64,000 bases of DNA from Hydrogenothermaceae bacterium (GTDB taxonomy: Bacteria; Aquificota; Aquificia; Aquificales; Hydrogenothermaceae). The notes below the pieces were generated by a model, which saw nothing but the letters and a program-made list of their open reading frames with translations, had not been told where the DNA came from and ran no database searches. Of the stretch, positions 49,167-57,999 are shown one piece after another (within the stretch, counting starts at the first letter, position 1; each line of letters begins with the position of its first letter). The stretch spans positions 1 through 64,000 of the forward strand of contig JAOABC010000003.1 of NCBI GenBank assembly GCA_026418535.1, in the 5' to 3' direction. The translations under genes and the position numbers were made by a program.

Positions 49167-49756
49167 AAGTGATAGGGTTAACAGGAGGAATAGGGACAGG
49201 GAAGAGCACAGTGGAGAGTATTTTCCAGGAGCTTGGTGCATATGTGATAGATGCGGACAAGGTAGTTCACCTGCTCTACACAGAGGAAGATGTAAAGGAG
49301 AAGATTAGGCAACTCTTTGGAGAGGAAGTGTTCTCTGAAAAAGAGGTAGACAGAAAAAAGATTTCAAAAGTGGTTTTTTCAGACACAGAAAAGAGAAGAG
49401 CTTTGGAGCAGTTGATGCATCCAAAGGTGGAAAGACGGATTAAAGACTGGTTAGAGGATTTAAAAGAGAAGGATAAAGATGCTATAGTTATAGTCTCTGT
49501 TCCCTTGATGATAGAGACAGGCTCCTACAAGAGGTATGAGAAAGTAGTCTTAGTTTATGCTCCCAGAGAGAAACAGATAGAGAGGTTGTTGAAAAAAGGC
49601 TATACATTAGAAGAGGCTATAAATCGAATAGAAGCTCAGATGGATATAGAAGAGAAGCTGAAGTTTGCAGACTATGTTATAATGAACACATCCACAATCC
49701 AAAACCTTAGAAAAGAAGTAGAGAAGGTTTTTAATGATATCAAAAAAGACCCTTAA
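49163..49756 (+). CDS. coaE: Dephospho-CoA kinase
   Basis: Final step of coenzyme A synthesis. 197 residues, P-loop GLTGGIGTGKST at 5-16, IDADKVVHLLY and the lid region with RIEAQM. Start is TTG at 49163 overlapping the mscS stop (TTGA). The next cupredoxin gene begins inside its 3' end. Confidence 0.93.
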   Translation: MKVIGLTGGIGTGKSTVESIFQELGAYVIDADKVVHLLYTEEDVKEKIRQLFGEEVFSEKEVDRKKISKVVFSDTEKRRALEQLMHPKVERRIKDWLEDLKEKDKDAIVIVSVPLMIETGSYKRYEKVVLVYAPREKQIERLLKKGYTLEEAINRIEAQMDIEEKLKFADYVIMNTSTIQNLRKEVEKVFNDIKKDP

Positions 49757-50117
49757 ACTTATCTTACTATTAGTATTTATCCTCTCCTGTACAAAAACTC
49801 AAGATAGTCCAGATATTGTAGTGGATATAAAAGTCTCAAGGGATGGTTACTCTCCAGAAAAGATAGAAGTTCCTAAGGGAAAAGTAGTCCTTTTCCGGAT
49901 AACATCTGCAGATGAAGGTCTAGGGGAAAATGAGACACTGAGATACTACGGTCACTGCTTTTACATAATGCCCCCTTATGACGTCATGGTAGAGAACATA
50001 AAAAAAGGAGAGACGAAAGAAATAAAGATCAAGATGTTGTATCCGGGAAGTCATATAATAACCTGTCCCTACTGTTCAGACTACTTTCCTATGAAAGCTG
50101 ACTTAATAGTCAAGTAG
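49734..50117 (+). CDS. Cupredoxin-like lipoprotein
   Basis: A 127-residue lipoprotein: signal peptide and lipobox ILSC (Cys at about 19), then a cupredoxin beta-barrel (IVVDIKVSRDGYSPEKIEV, KKGETKEIKIKML). Candidate copper ligands are the His in YYGHCFYI and the cluster TCPYCSDYFPM near the end, with C, C and M. This resembles NosZ/CuA-like barrels but lacks the His of the CuA loop. Possibly an envelope copper or electron-transfer protein; function inferred only from fold. Confidence 0.75.
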   Translation: MISKKTLKLILLLVFILSCTKTQDSPDIVVDIKVSRDGYSPEKIEVPKGKVVLFRITSADEGLGENETLRYYGHCFYIMPPYDVMVENIKKGETKEIKIKMLYPGSHIITCPYCSDYFPMKADLIVK

Positions 50118-51234
50118 TCCTCTTAGAGACTAAGAACACCAAGAAACCTATGACAGGGAACACGGTCATTAAGGATGCTGATAGGATATAGTTGTCCTCT
50201 GTTATGAACAGTAGGGCACTCCAGATGATCAGACCTGTAGTGGAAGCTATTCTCTCCGTAAGAGAGAGGAACGACATCCTTGTGGATATCTGACAGGCTG
50301 GAAACTCTTCTACTATGTAAACCCTGGAAACAGTCCAGAGATGTGCCAAAGAGAACCCTATAAAAGCACCAAAGTAGAATATCCAATCTCTGTTCAGTAG
50401 TGGTAAGGATAAGAATATGATGCTCCAAAACAGAAAACCGGTAGGAAATAGAGACCTTGCTGAGAGTTTATCTACCAACAGTCCCCACACAATCCCCCCA
50501 ATTATCCCACCTATCGCAGAAAAACCAATAACTTTATATATAAAGACATCCTCAAACCCAAACACTTTCTTGAGATATATACCCATCAGAGAGATGAGGG
50601 CGTTGGCCACTTCTGTCAAAAAGAGTATAGAGAGTATTACGAGTATAAATCTTCTATCTTTAAACACATCCTTTAAGGAAACCTCCTCCTTCATCGATGG
50701 ATTCTCCAAGAAGAGTATAGAAGGTAGTGAAAGGATTAAGAACAGAGCTCCTGTCACCACGTAAACCCAAGGTACAGAGAGCTTCTCAGCTAAAAATGTT
50801 AAAGCGGTTGCAGAACCAATATAACCAAAACTTACTCCCAATCCGGAGGTAAAACCTCTCTTTTGAAAATCAAGAAGAAGAGAGTTATAGAAAACGAATG
50901 TCTGTTGATGACTTACAGCCATAAGGCAGAAGACAATCAGAGATAGGATTGGAAAGTCCACTAGAAAAAAGAGAGAAAAAGATAGAAGGACAGTTAAAAT
51001 AACGAATAGGGTAAAAAATTCCTTTCTTATAGCCTTTCTATCAGCTATCTTCCCAAATTGAAGAGCAAAGAGGAAGGATACCAAAAAAACTAAGCCGTAG
51101 AAAAAACTGTATACCTTTGGGTCTACCTGTTTTGTGATGTAGAGAGGAAAGAATGTCGAGAATATTAAAGCTCCGAGGATGGTCTCTCCACTGTCGAAAA
51201 GTGAAAAAGAGAGAGCTTTAACCCTTTCCCTCAC
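50110..51234 (-). CDS. Major facilitator superfamily transporter
   Basis: A 374-residue membrane protein with about twelve helices. The MFS loop 2-3 motif is seen in loose form as FGKIADRKAIR. Similar to Atg22/UMF1-like permeases; substrate unknown. GTG at 51232-51234 overlaps the rsuA stop as GTGA, so it is coupled to rsuA. Its end overlaps the convergent cupredoxin gene. Confidence 0.83.
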   Translation of the reverse strand: MRERVKALSFSLFDSGETILGALIFSTFFPLYITKQVDPKVYSFFYGLVFLVSFLFALQFGKIADRKAIRKEFFTLFVILTVLLSFSLFFLVDFPILSLIVFCLMAVSHQQTFVFYNSLLLDFQKRGFTSGLGVSFGYIGSATALTFLAEKLSVPWVYVVTGALFLILSLPSILFLENPSMKEEVSLKDVFKDRRFILVILSILFLTEVANALISLMGIYLKKVFGFEDVFIYKVIGFSAIGGIIGGIVWGLLVDKLSARSLFPTGFLFWSIIFLSLPLLNRDWIFYFGAFIGFSLAHLWTVSRVYIVEEFPACQISTRMSFLSLTERIASTTGLIIWSALLFITEDNYILSASLMTVFPVIGFLVFLVSKRTT

Positions 51235-51959
51235 AGTTTAACAGATCCTTTTAGTTCCTTTATTTCTTCTTCTGTAAGTTCCCTGTACTCACCAGGCTCT
51301 AAACTGTCATCCAGTCTAAGATTCCCAACTCTAACTCTCTTTAGATATAGAACTGGATGATCGAGTTGAGCCATTATTTTCTTGACGATGTGATACTTAC
51401 CTTCTGATACGGTTATGAACAGTTCTGAGTAATGGTCTGAACTAGTTAAAATGAAAACTTTAAAGGGTTTAGTCTGGTATCTGTCTGATCTTAAGTAAAC
51501 ACCTTTTCTTTCGAACTCTCTAAAGTCTATTTTAGATACATCTCCTTCTACTTTTACGTAGTACTCCTTATTTACGTTCCATTTAGGATGGGATATCCTG
51601 TGGGCAAACTGTCCATCTGTAGTGAGTATCAACAGACCCTCTGTATCTTTGTCTAACCTACCTATTGGAAAAAGTTTATCTAGTAGGGGAAAGTCTGAAA
51701 AGAGTTCTAAAACTGTGGGCTCAGAATCATCCATCGTAGCTGTGATATATCCAGCTGGTTTGTTCAACATAAAGTAATAGTTCTCAGAGTAAGAAACCTG
51801 CTCATCCTCAAAAAATATACTATCTTTAAGAGGATCAATTTTAAACGAAAACTCTTTAACAACTTGACCGTTAACTTTTACAAGCCCTTGCCTTATGTAT
51901 CTTTGAACTTCTGATCTACTTCCAAATCCTTGATTAGATAAAAATCTGTCTAATCTTAT
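51231..51959 (-). CDS. rsuA: RsuA/RluB-family pseudouridine synthase with an AUA start
   Basis: 242 residues: an N-terminal S4 domain (RLDRFLSNQG, VQRYIRQGLVKVNGQVV) and the pseudouridine synthase core with catalytic Asp in IGRLDKDTEGLLILT. Usual tools start it at ATG 51770, which cuts off the S4 domain. The in-frame reading continues upstream with no stop until a TAA just before the ribosome site. The first codon that fits is ATA at 51957-51959, exactly where the family Met (MRLDRFL) belongs, with AAGGAG seven bases upstream. So the start is a non-standard AUA codon, perhaps a mutated AUG. Confidence 0.78.
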   Translation of the reverse strand: MRLDRFLSNQGFGSRSEVQRYIRQGLVKVNGQVVKEFSFKIDPLKDSIFFEDEQVSYSENYYFMLNKPAGYITATMDDSEPTVLELFSDFPLLDKLFPIGRLDKDTEGLLILTTDGQFAHRISHPKWNVNKEYYVKVEGDVSKIDFREFERKGVYLRSDRYQTKPFKVFILTSSDHYSELFITVSEGKYHIVKKIMAQLDHPVLYLKRVRVGNLRLDDSLEPGEYRELTEEEIKELKGSVKL

Positions 51960-51964
51960 CTTTT

Positions 51965-51998
51965 TCTCCTTTCTTTAAAGATCTCCTTTCTTTAAAGA
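51965..51998. repeat. 17-bp tandem repeat carrying the rsuA ribosome site twice
   Basis: TCTCCTTTCTTTAAAGA occurs twice in direct contact (51965-51981, 51982-51998). On the coding (minus) strand each copy holds AAAGGAGA, so the Shine-Dalgarno of rsuA is duplicated. Confidence 0.9.
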
Positions 51999-52016
51999 GA
52001 GGGGAAAATCTCCCCA
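51999..52016 (-). terminator. Weak terminator after the HU gene
   Basis: Minus strand GGGGA, loop, TCCCC followed by TCTTTAAAG, eleven bases after the HU stop. Only five stem pairs, so low confidence. Confidence 0.4.
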
Positions 52017-52026
52017 ATCTTAGATA

Positions 52027-52299
52027 TTACTTGATTTTTTCTTTCAGAGATTTTGCAGCTGTGAAAGCCACTACCTTTCTTGCAGGGATTGTGATTTCTT
52101 TTCCAGTTCTTGGGTTTCTTCCTTTTCTTGCTTTTCTAATTCTAACGTTGAAAACACCAAGTCCAGGGATAGCAACTCTCTCTCCCTTAGTAAGAGCTTC
52201 TATCACAGCCTCAATAGCGGCATTTACTGCTCTTTCAGCGGAAGCCTTGGTAATCCCAGCTTTTTCAGCTGTTTTTGCAACAAGTTCTGACTTGGTCAT
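52027..52299 (-). CDS. HU-family DNA-binding protein
   Basis: A 90-residue nucleoid protein. N-terminal MTKSELVAKTAEKAGITK, DNA-arm region GVFNVRIRKARKGRNPRTGKE and AKSLKEKI at the end. The frame opens at 52350, but ATG 52299 follows AAGGAGGG at eight bases and gives the family N-terminus. It lies directly downstream of the broken mutS. Confidence 0.94.
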   Translation of the reverse strand: MTKSELVAKTAEKAGITKASAERAVNAAIEAVIEALTKGERVAIPGLGVFNVRIRKARKGRNPRTGKEITIPARKVVAFTAAKSLKEKIK

Positions 52300-52353
52300 T
52301 GAGACATCCCTCCTTACGTAAAATGATAGATTTAAATTTACAATAAACATATT

Positions 52354-54788
52354 TTAGATGTCAAGATTTTTCTTGCATTTTATGCCACTTTTTAGTTCAT
52401 TGAGGATGTTCAGAGCTTGGAGTGGCGTTGTGTTGGCTATATCTATCTCCTCTAACTTCTTCATAATATCGTAATTTTCTTTTAAATCTGGAAAGATCAT
52501 CTCCTCAAATATAGAGTAGTCATCTAATCCTTTCTTTATATCTTTTTCCGACTCAAACTTTACTAATATCTCCTGAGCCCTCAGAATAACATCCTCCGGA
52601 ATACCTACAAGTTTAGCTACGTGGATTCCATAACTTTTATCTGCCTTACCTTCTAAAACTCTGTACATAAACCTTATGCTCTCTTTCTCTTCTAAGACAT
52701 ACATCGTATAGTTTTTAACCCCATCCAACTCCTCCTCCAAGGTTGTAAGTTCGTGGTAGTGGGTGGAAAAAAGGGTTTTAGCTTTTATATCTCTGCTTAC
52801 CTTCTCACAAAGAGACCAAGCTATGGAGATACCGTCGTATGTGCTCGTTCCTCTCCCAACCTCGTCGAGGATTATGAGACTTCTCTCTGTAGCGTTGTTT
52901 ATGATGTTGGCCACCTCAAGCATCTCCACCATAAAGGTAGATAGGCCCTTAGAAAGGTAGTCAGCGGAACCTATCCTTGTGTAGATCGCATCTACCACCC
53001 CTATCCGTGCAGAGGTAGCAGGAATGAAAGAACCTACATGGGAGAGCAGCACAAGTAGACCAACCTGTCTTATAAACGTACTCTTTCCAGACATGTTAGG
53101 ACCGGTAATGATGTGGATGAAATTATCTCTGTCAAACTTTACCGAGTTTGGAACAAACTCTCTATTAAAACTTGATACAACCGGATGCTTACCCTCCTCT
53201 ATCTCTATAGAGTAATCCGGGATTACTTCAGGCTTTATCCATCCACCCTCCAGGGCAACCACAGCGAGAGACTGAATTGCATCAAGTACACCAACCCACC
53301 TGGCTGTTTCCTCTATTCTGTTTGAAGATTCAACAACCATCTGTCTTATCCTTTGGAATATTTCATACTCCAGGTTCTTTATCTTCTCATCAGCGGAGAG
53401 TACTTATCTTCAAACTCCTGAAGCTCTTGAGTAACAAACTTCTCTGCTGTTGATAGTGTCTGTCTTCTTCTGTAGTCGGGAGGGACAAACTTAAGGTTTG
53501 GTTTGGTTATCTCTATGTAGTATCCCATAACCTTGTTGTATCCCAATTTTAGGCTGGATATACCTGTTCTCTCCCTCTCTCTCTGCTGATACTCCATAAG
53601 CCAAAACTCTCCTTTTGACTTTATCTCCCGTAGTTCATCAAGATATATGTCAACACCTTGCTTTATTAATCCCCCTTCTTTCAGATGAACAGGTGGATTG
53701 TCCTCAAGATGTCTATCCAGGAGCCCTACCATATCAGAGAAGTCTTCTATGTTCTCTAGAATTTCCTTCAGAAATGGAGACTCTAGATTATAGTCTACGC
53801 TCTTTAGTTGGCTTACCTTTCTCAAAGACTCTCTTAATGAAACCATATCCCTTGGTGATAGAGTGTTTGAGGTTATCTTTGAGACCAACCTCTCAATATC
53901 GAAAACACCATTCAGTATCTCCCTTATCTCTTCCCGAAGGGAGTGCTTCTTAAATAACTCCTCTACAGAGTCTTGTCTTGCTTTTATCTGGTTTATATCT
54001 TTAAGTGGATGTAGCAAGAAAAACTTAAGCCTCCTTTTTCCCATAGGAGTGAGAGTTCTGTCTAAAACAGAGAGAAGGGAACTACCTCCCTCACTTCCCG
54101 CTACCTCTAGGTGCTTTATAGCATTCTGGTCAAGTTTTACAAACCTGTCTTCTGTATAGAGCTTAGGAGGTGAAATGAAGGGGAAAAAGCTCTTCTGAGT
54201 AGTTTTAACGTAGAGTAGTAAACCGGCAGCAGAAACAAGGGCAAAGGTGTCTTTATCATAAATACCAAAAGACCTGTAGTTCAGGGTTTTGAAGTGTCTT
54301 AGGAGATCATTGATAGACTCGTCCCGAAAAAAATCCTTTGGAACGGAAGTTCTGTATATACCCTTAAAATCAGCCTCTAAAAAATCTGGATTAAACCCCT
54401 CCTCAACGATGATCTCTCTAGGAGAGAGCTTAGCGATGAAGTTAATAAGGCCTTCTAACTCAAACACTCCACAGTAAAATTCTCCTGTTGACAGGTTAAG
54501 ATAAGAGGTGGAAAACCTGTTACCTCTCTAGTATACAGACACCAACCCTGTCCTGATTTTGTCATTGTCGAAGTATGTTCCTGAAGTGATTACCCTGATA
54601 ACATCTCTCTTTACTATACCTTTTGCAGTAGACGCATCTTCAAGCTGTTCACATATGGCTACAGAATAGCCCTTCTCAACCAGCCTTGCTATATAACTAT
54701 CAGCAAAGTGATAGGGTATACCACACATAGGTATGTCTCTATTCTTTGAAACTCTCTCTTTAATGGAGTATTTATTATATGTTATCAT
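52354..54788 (-). pseudogene. mutS: mutS: DNA mismatch repair protein, broken in three places
   Basis: MutS recognises mispairs and starts repair. Three lesions are read directly. First, the gene begins at about family residue 45-50: upstream of [10 protein letters not shown] only about 19 unrelated-looking residues remain and the mismatch-binding FYE region is gone. Second, an in-frame TAG at 54528-54530 lies between GLVSVY and RGNRFSTSYLNL. Third, near 53400-53404 a one-base deletion (AAGTA for AAGGTA) ends the frame at 53379; the next frame continues LSADEKIKNLEYEIF. The C-terminal ATPase (GPNMSGKST, DEVGRGTS) is well kept, so the loss looks recent. No intact MutS can be made from this locus. 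Confidence 0.88.
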
Positions 54789-54820
54789 CTTTTAACAACA
54801 TTTCAAATTTGGGGGTAAAG

Positions 54821-55501
54821 ATGGAGCTGTTCTTAAGCCCCTTTTTTCCACTCATCGTCTTCTTAGCCTTTTTGCCATCAGTAGATAGCCCGGATGTTGT
54901 GATAGTAGGAGAGAATCATACAGACACGCAAGACCATAGGAAACAGTTAGAAGTGATAAGGGATATCTACTTGAAAGATAGAAGGGTTATTATCGCTATG
55001 GAGATGTTTCAACAGCCTTTTCAAGAACATCTAGATAGGTACATAGAAAATAAGATAGGGGAAGATGAGCTTCTAGAAGAGACAGAATACAAAAAGAGAT
55101 GGGGATACGACTTTTCTCTCTACAGAGATATCCTGAACTTTGCCAGAGAGTCTAGGATAAAGGTAGTTGCAATAAACGTACCTTCAGAGCTTTTGAAGGA
55201 AGTTAAAGAGAAGGGCTTAGACAAGATATCCTCAGACTATCTTCCTAAAGAGAGGTTGACCTACAATAAGAAAGAGCTTGATTTCATATACTCTTCTATG
55301 GAAGGACACAGTATAAAAGACAGTAAGAAGTTCTTAGAAGTTCAGTACAGTTGGGATGCTGGGATGGCTTATAAGATAGTCAAGTTAAAGAAGGAGTTTC
55401 CAGATTACAAGATAGTAGTTTTGATAGGAAAAGGACACAGTGAAACGGTTTCGAGGTTTATAAGAGTTCTTTCCAAAGATATAAAGGTTGTAGTATACTG
55501 A
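54821..55501 (+). CDS. ChaN/Tiki-type iron-regulated (heme-binding) protein
   Basis: A 226-residue exported protein. Signal peptide MELFLSPFFPLIVFLAFLPS, then VVIVGENHTDTQDH near the N-terminus, AMEMFQQPFQ and the C-terminal VLIGKGHSE, the GEN-H and GxxH patterns of the ChaN/TraB-Tiki superfamily. Some members bind heme. ATG at 54821 behind GGGGGTAAAG is preferred over 54779. Its 5' side lies exactly at the truncated end of mutS, which is divergent. Confidence 0.8.
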   Translation: MELFLSPFFPLIVFLAFLPSVDSPDVVIVGENHTDTQDHRKQLEVIRDIYLKDRRVIIAMEMFQQPFQEHLDRYIENKIGEDELLEETEYKKRWGYDFSLYRDILNFARESRIKVVAINVPSELLKEVKEKGLDKISSDYLPKERLTYNKKELDFIYSSMEGHSIKDSKKFLEVQYSWDAGMAYKIVKLKKEFPDYKIVVLIGKGHSETVSRFIRVLSKDIKVVVY

Positions 55502-55526
55502 GCGCCGTGGTTTTAAGCCACGGCGC
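55502..55526. terminator. Bidirectional terminator between chaN-like gene and slyD
   Basis: GCGCCGTGG, loop TTTTAAG, CCACGGCGC: nine GC-rich pairs between two convergent stop codons. No long T tract on either side. Confidence 0.75.
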
Positions 55527-55533
55527 AGTTAGA

Positions 55534-56016
55534 TCAGTGGATTATACCACCAGCTCCGTGAGCATGTCCGTGGAGAACTTCTTCCGGAGTAGCTTCTCTT
55601 ATATGAACAATCTCTATATCAAACACTAGGTCTCTACCTGCCAGAGGATGGTTTAGGTCTACAGTTACAGTGTTCTCATCAAAGTCTACAATAACCATAC
55701 TTATAATCTGACCTTCCGGTGTTTGAGCTTGGAGAGGCAGTCCAACTTCAAGATCTATCCCCTGAAAGTACTCTCTTGGAGCTTGCTGTATTAGATTAGG
55801 ATCTATTGGACCGTATGCTTCCTCAGCAGGAACTTCTACAGTCCTCTTCTCCCCCTGAACCATACCTATCATCCTCTTTTCTAAACCAGGAATTATGTGG
55901 CCTACTCCCACTAAGAAAGTAAGGGGATTACCTGCACTTGAATCAATAACCTCCCCTGTTTCTTTGTCCCTTAAGACATAATCAAAAGAGACCACGTTTC
56001 TCACGTCTACTTGCAT
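55534..56016 (-). CDS. slyD: FKBP-type peptidyl-prolyl isomerase SlyD
   Basis: A 160-residue prolyl isomerase and chaperone. FKBP parts frame an insert-in-flap domain (NLIQQAPREYF), and LNHPLAGRDLVFDI is the SlyD signature. The C-terminal metal tail is short, ending HGHAHGAGG, with a few His for nickel. SlyD assists HypB in nickel delivery in E. coli, so a link to the hyp operon is plausible, not shown. Confidence 0.92.
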   Translation of the reverse strand: MQVDVRNVVSFDYVLRDKETGEVIDSSAGNPLTFLVGVGHIIPGLEKRMIGMVQGEKRTVEVPAEEAYGPIDPNLIQQAPREYFQGIDLEVGLPLQAQTPEGQIISMVIVDFDENTVTVDLNHPLAGRDLVFDIEIVHIREATPEEVLHGHAHGAGGIIH

Positions 56017-56099
56017 GTTTCTACTCCTAAAAAATATTTAGCATCACTGAAGATGCTATTCTAGAAACTCTTGATTAAAGAGATGTTAAACTCCCCTCT

Positions 56100-57347
56100 T
56101 TACCCAAGAATATCCTCTATACTTTTAACCTCTACCTTACCTTCCTTTGAAAAAATATACAGTCTTCTCTCTGATTTTTCAAGTTTTACGATTATAACGG
56201 TCTTAAAACCCTTTTTGAATGCAACTCTTTTGGACTCCTCCGGGTCTCTCTTCACTATATCTCTTGCCACCGAGAACCCAAGCTCTCTAAGCTTAGTCGC
56301 AATCTTGTAAGCGGTCTTCTTGTCATTTGTAGTATCTATTATATAAAAATCTTTTCCACTTTCTGCAAATCCTTTTCCCATAAGTATGGGATGTAAGCAG
56401 AAAAGGTCGAAAGCAAATCCTGTTGCTGGACAATCTCCATCGTACTTTGACAGAAGATTATCGTATCTACCACCTACTCCTATGACCTTTTTAGAGTCTT
56501 TAGAGAACATCTCAAAGATGATACCTGTATAATAATCAAAGTCCATAGGCTCTCCAAGGTCGAAGACTATATAATCCTCTAAACCGTAATCCCTCAGGAT
56601 GATGTAAATTTTAAGTAGCTCTTCAAAGGCTAACCTTAAGGGTTCTACTCTGGAGAATCTATCAAGTAGGCTTTCTATAAGCTCAATTCCACCTCTTAGA
56701 CTCGGAATAGAAAGGATAAACTCTTTTAAATCTTCATCTACATGGAAGTTGGACAGAAACCTTTTTATGCTGTAGATCTCCCTGCCTTTTATGAAAGTCA
56801 TAAGATCTGAAAAGGAGGAGTCCTCTAACTTCAAGATATTTTTAATTACGTGGTAGATCTTAACGTTGTTTATGTCTATCTGGAAGTTCTCTACTCCAAG
56901 CCTCTTTATTGATGAGATGGCAACACCTATAACCTCTGCATCTGCCTCTATCTCAGAGACACCTATAAGCTCTATACCTATCTGCCTTCTCTCGTAAAGA
57001 TTATCAGCTTTAGGGACCACATACCGGAAAATATCCCCCTTGTAGTATACCCTCAAGGGAAAGTCCTTCTCCTTTAAACTAGCAACATACCTTGCTACTT
57101 GTGTAGTAAAATCTGGTCTCAAGATGAGTATTTCTCCAGAGTATCTGTCTACCATTCTAAAACTGTTGTTCAGTAAAGCTTGGGTTAGAGACTTACTGTG
57201 AGTATTGTAGTATTCAAGGAGAGGAAGCTGGAGTTTTTCGTATCCCCAGAGCTTGAAGTTCTCCTCTATGGTCTTCTCTATGTAATCTAAGAGATAACTC
57301 TCATTGAAGTCAAGATTCCTTACCCCTTTTGGTCTGTCTACTTTCAA
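56100..57347 (-). CDS. hisZ: ATP phosphoribosyltransferase regulatory subunit HisZ
   Basis: A 415-residue histidyl-tRNA-synthetase-like protein lacking synthetase activity, needed by short-form HisG in histidine synthesis. Class II motif 2-like EILILRPDFTTQVARYVAS, ERRQIGIELIG and GVGGRYDNLL. It keeps a C-terminal anticodon-binding-like extension (about 325-415), which many HisZ lack, so a HisS paralog is the other option. The N-terminus RPKGVRNLDF lacks the HisS pattern. Followed upstream by pspA-like and aminotransferase genes in one direction, gaps 15 and 1 bases. Confidence 0.8.
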   Translation of the reverse strand: MKVDRPKGVRNLDFNESYLLDYIEKTIEENFKLWGYEKLQLPLLEYYNTHSKSLTQALLNNSFRMVDRYSGEILILRPDFTTQVARYVASLKEKDFPLRVYYKGDIFRYVVPKADNLYERRQIGIELIGVSEIEADAEVIGVAISSIKRLGVENFQIDINNVKIYHVIKNILKLEDSSFSDLMTFIKGREIYSIKRFLSNFHVDEDLKEFILSIPSLRGGIELIESLLDRFSRVEPLRLAFEELLKIYIILRDYGLEDYIVFDLGEPMDFDYYTGIIFEMFSKDSKKVIGVGGRYDNLLSKYDGDCPATGFAFDLFCLHPILMGKGFAESGKDFYIIDTTNDKKTAYKIATKLRELGFSVARDIVKRDPEESKRVAFKKGFKTVIIVKLEKSERRLYIFSKEGKVEVKSIEDILG

Positions 57348-57362
57348 GCTGACTCACCCTAT

Positions 57363-57998
57363 TTAAAGAGCATCCAATGCTGGTATAAAGTACTTACCTA
57401 AGTAGTAGGTGTTGTTCAGTTTATAGAGTATAGGTCTTACTTTCTCATAGTCTAGGATAGAGTAAGAAGCGTTATCACAACCAAAACTCCAGAACTTATC
57501 CTCAGGAAGATCAAGTCCAGCTGTTAAACATGCCCTTATAGGGACTGTATGAGACACTATAACTACAGTCTCTCCATCATGCTTCTCTATCATCTCACCC
57601 AAGAACTTCCTAACTCTCGAAAACACATCCATCAGAGACTCTCCGTTGGGAAAAGTCACAGTCTGGGGCTGGTATAGCCAGTCCCTAAACATCTCTGGAT
57701 ACTTCTCCTTTACCTCTTCAACGAGCATACCAGACCAGTCTCCGTGGTCAATCTCTATCATATCCCTGTTTGTACTTATAGGTAAGCCTAAGGATTTTGA
57801 GATATACTCAGCAGTCTGATATGTCCTCTTTAGAGGACTTGAATATAGGACAGTAGGGTTGTACTTTTTAAGGGCTTCTCCTATCAACTGAGCCTGTTTG
57901 TGTCCTTTCTCACTTAACTCTGGGTCTAACCTTCCCTGGTATCTTCCTATTGGGTTCCATAGGCTTTCAGCGTGTCTAACGAGTATTATCCTAACCAA
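57363..57998 (-). CDS. Histidine-phosphatase family protein (PspA-like phosphoserine phosphatase)
   Basis: A 211-residue phosphoglycerate-mutase-fold enzyme. LVRHAESLWN holds the catalytic His, YSSPLKRTYQTAE and VSHTVPIRA the second His. In Hydrogenobacter a protein of this type (PspA) is a metal-independent phosphoserine phosphatase. Its neighbour is a class V aminotransferase, in keeping with serine/glycine metabolism. A phosphoglycerate mutase or alpha-ribazole phosphatase role is possible. Confidence 0.8.
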   Translation of the reverse strand: MVRIILVRHAESLWNPIGRYQGRLDPELSEKGHKQAQLIGEALKKYNPTVLYSSPLKRTYQTAEYISKSLGLPISTNRDMIEIDHGDWSGMLVEEVKEKYPEMFRDWLYQPQTVTFPNGESLMDVFSRVRKFLGEMIEKHDGETVVIVSHTVPIRACLTAGLDLPEDKFWSFGCDNASYSILDYEKVRPILYKLNNTYYLGKYFIPALDAL

Positions 57999-57999
57999 T

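Noticed and set aside
50041-50117. CuA-type dinuclear copper motif in the cupredoxin lipoprotein
   Set aside because: CuA needs C-x3-C-x3-H-x2-M; the sequence has C-x2-C and no His in the loop.
51231-51770. Short pseudouridine synthase of 179 residues starting at ATG
   Set aside because: The upstream frame encodes a clear S4 domain in continuity, so the true gene is longer and starts at a non-standard codon.
52354-54788. mutS as a natural split gene producing three cooperating proteins
   Set aside because: The pieces lack own ribosome sites at their first Met codons, one break is a plain amber codon in the same frame, and the mismatch-binding N-terminus is missing.
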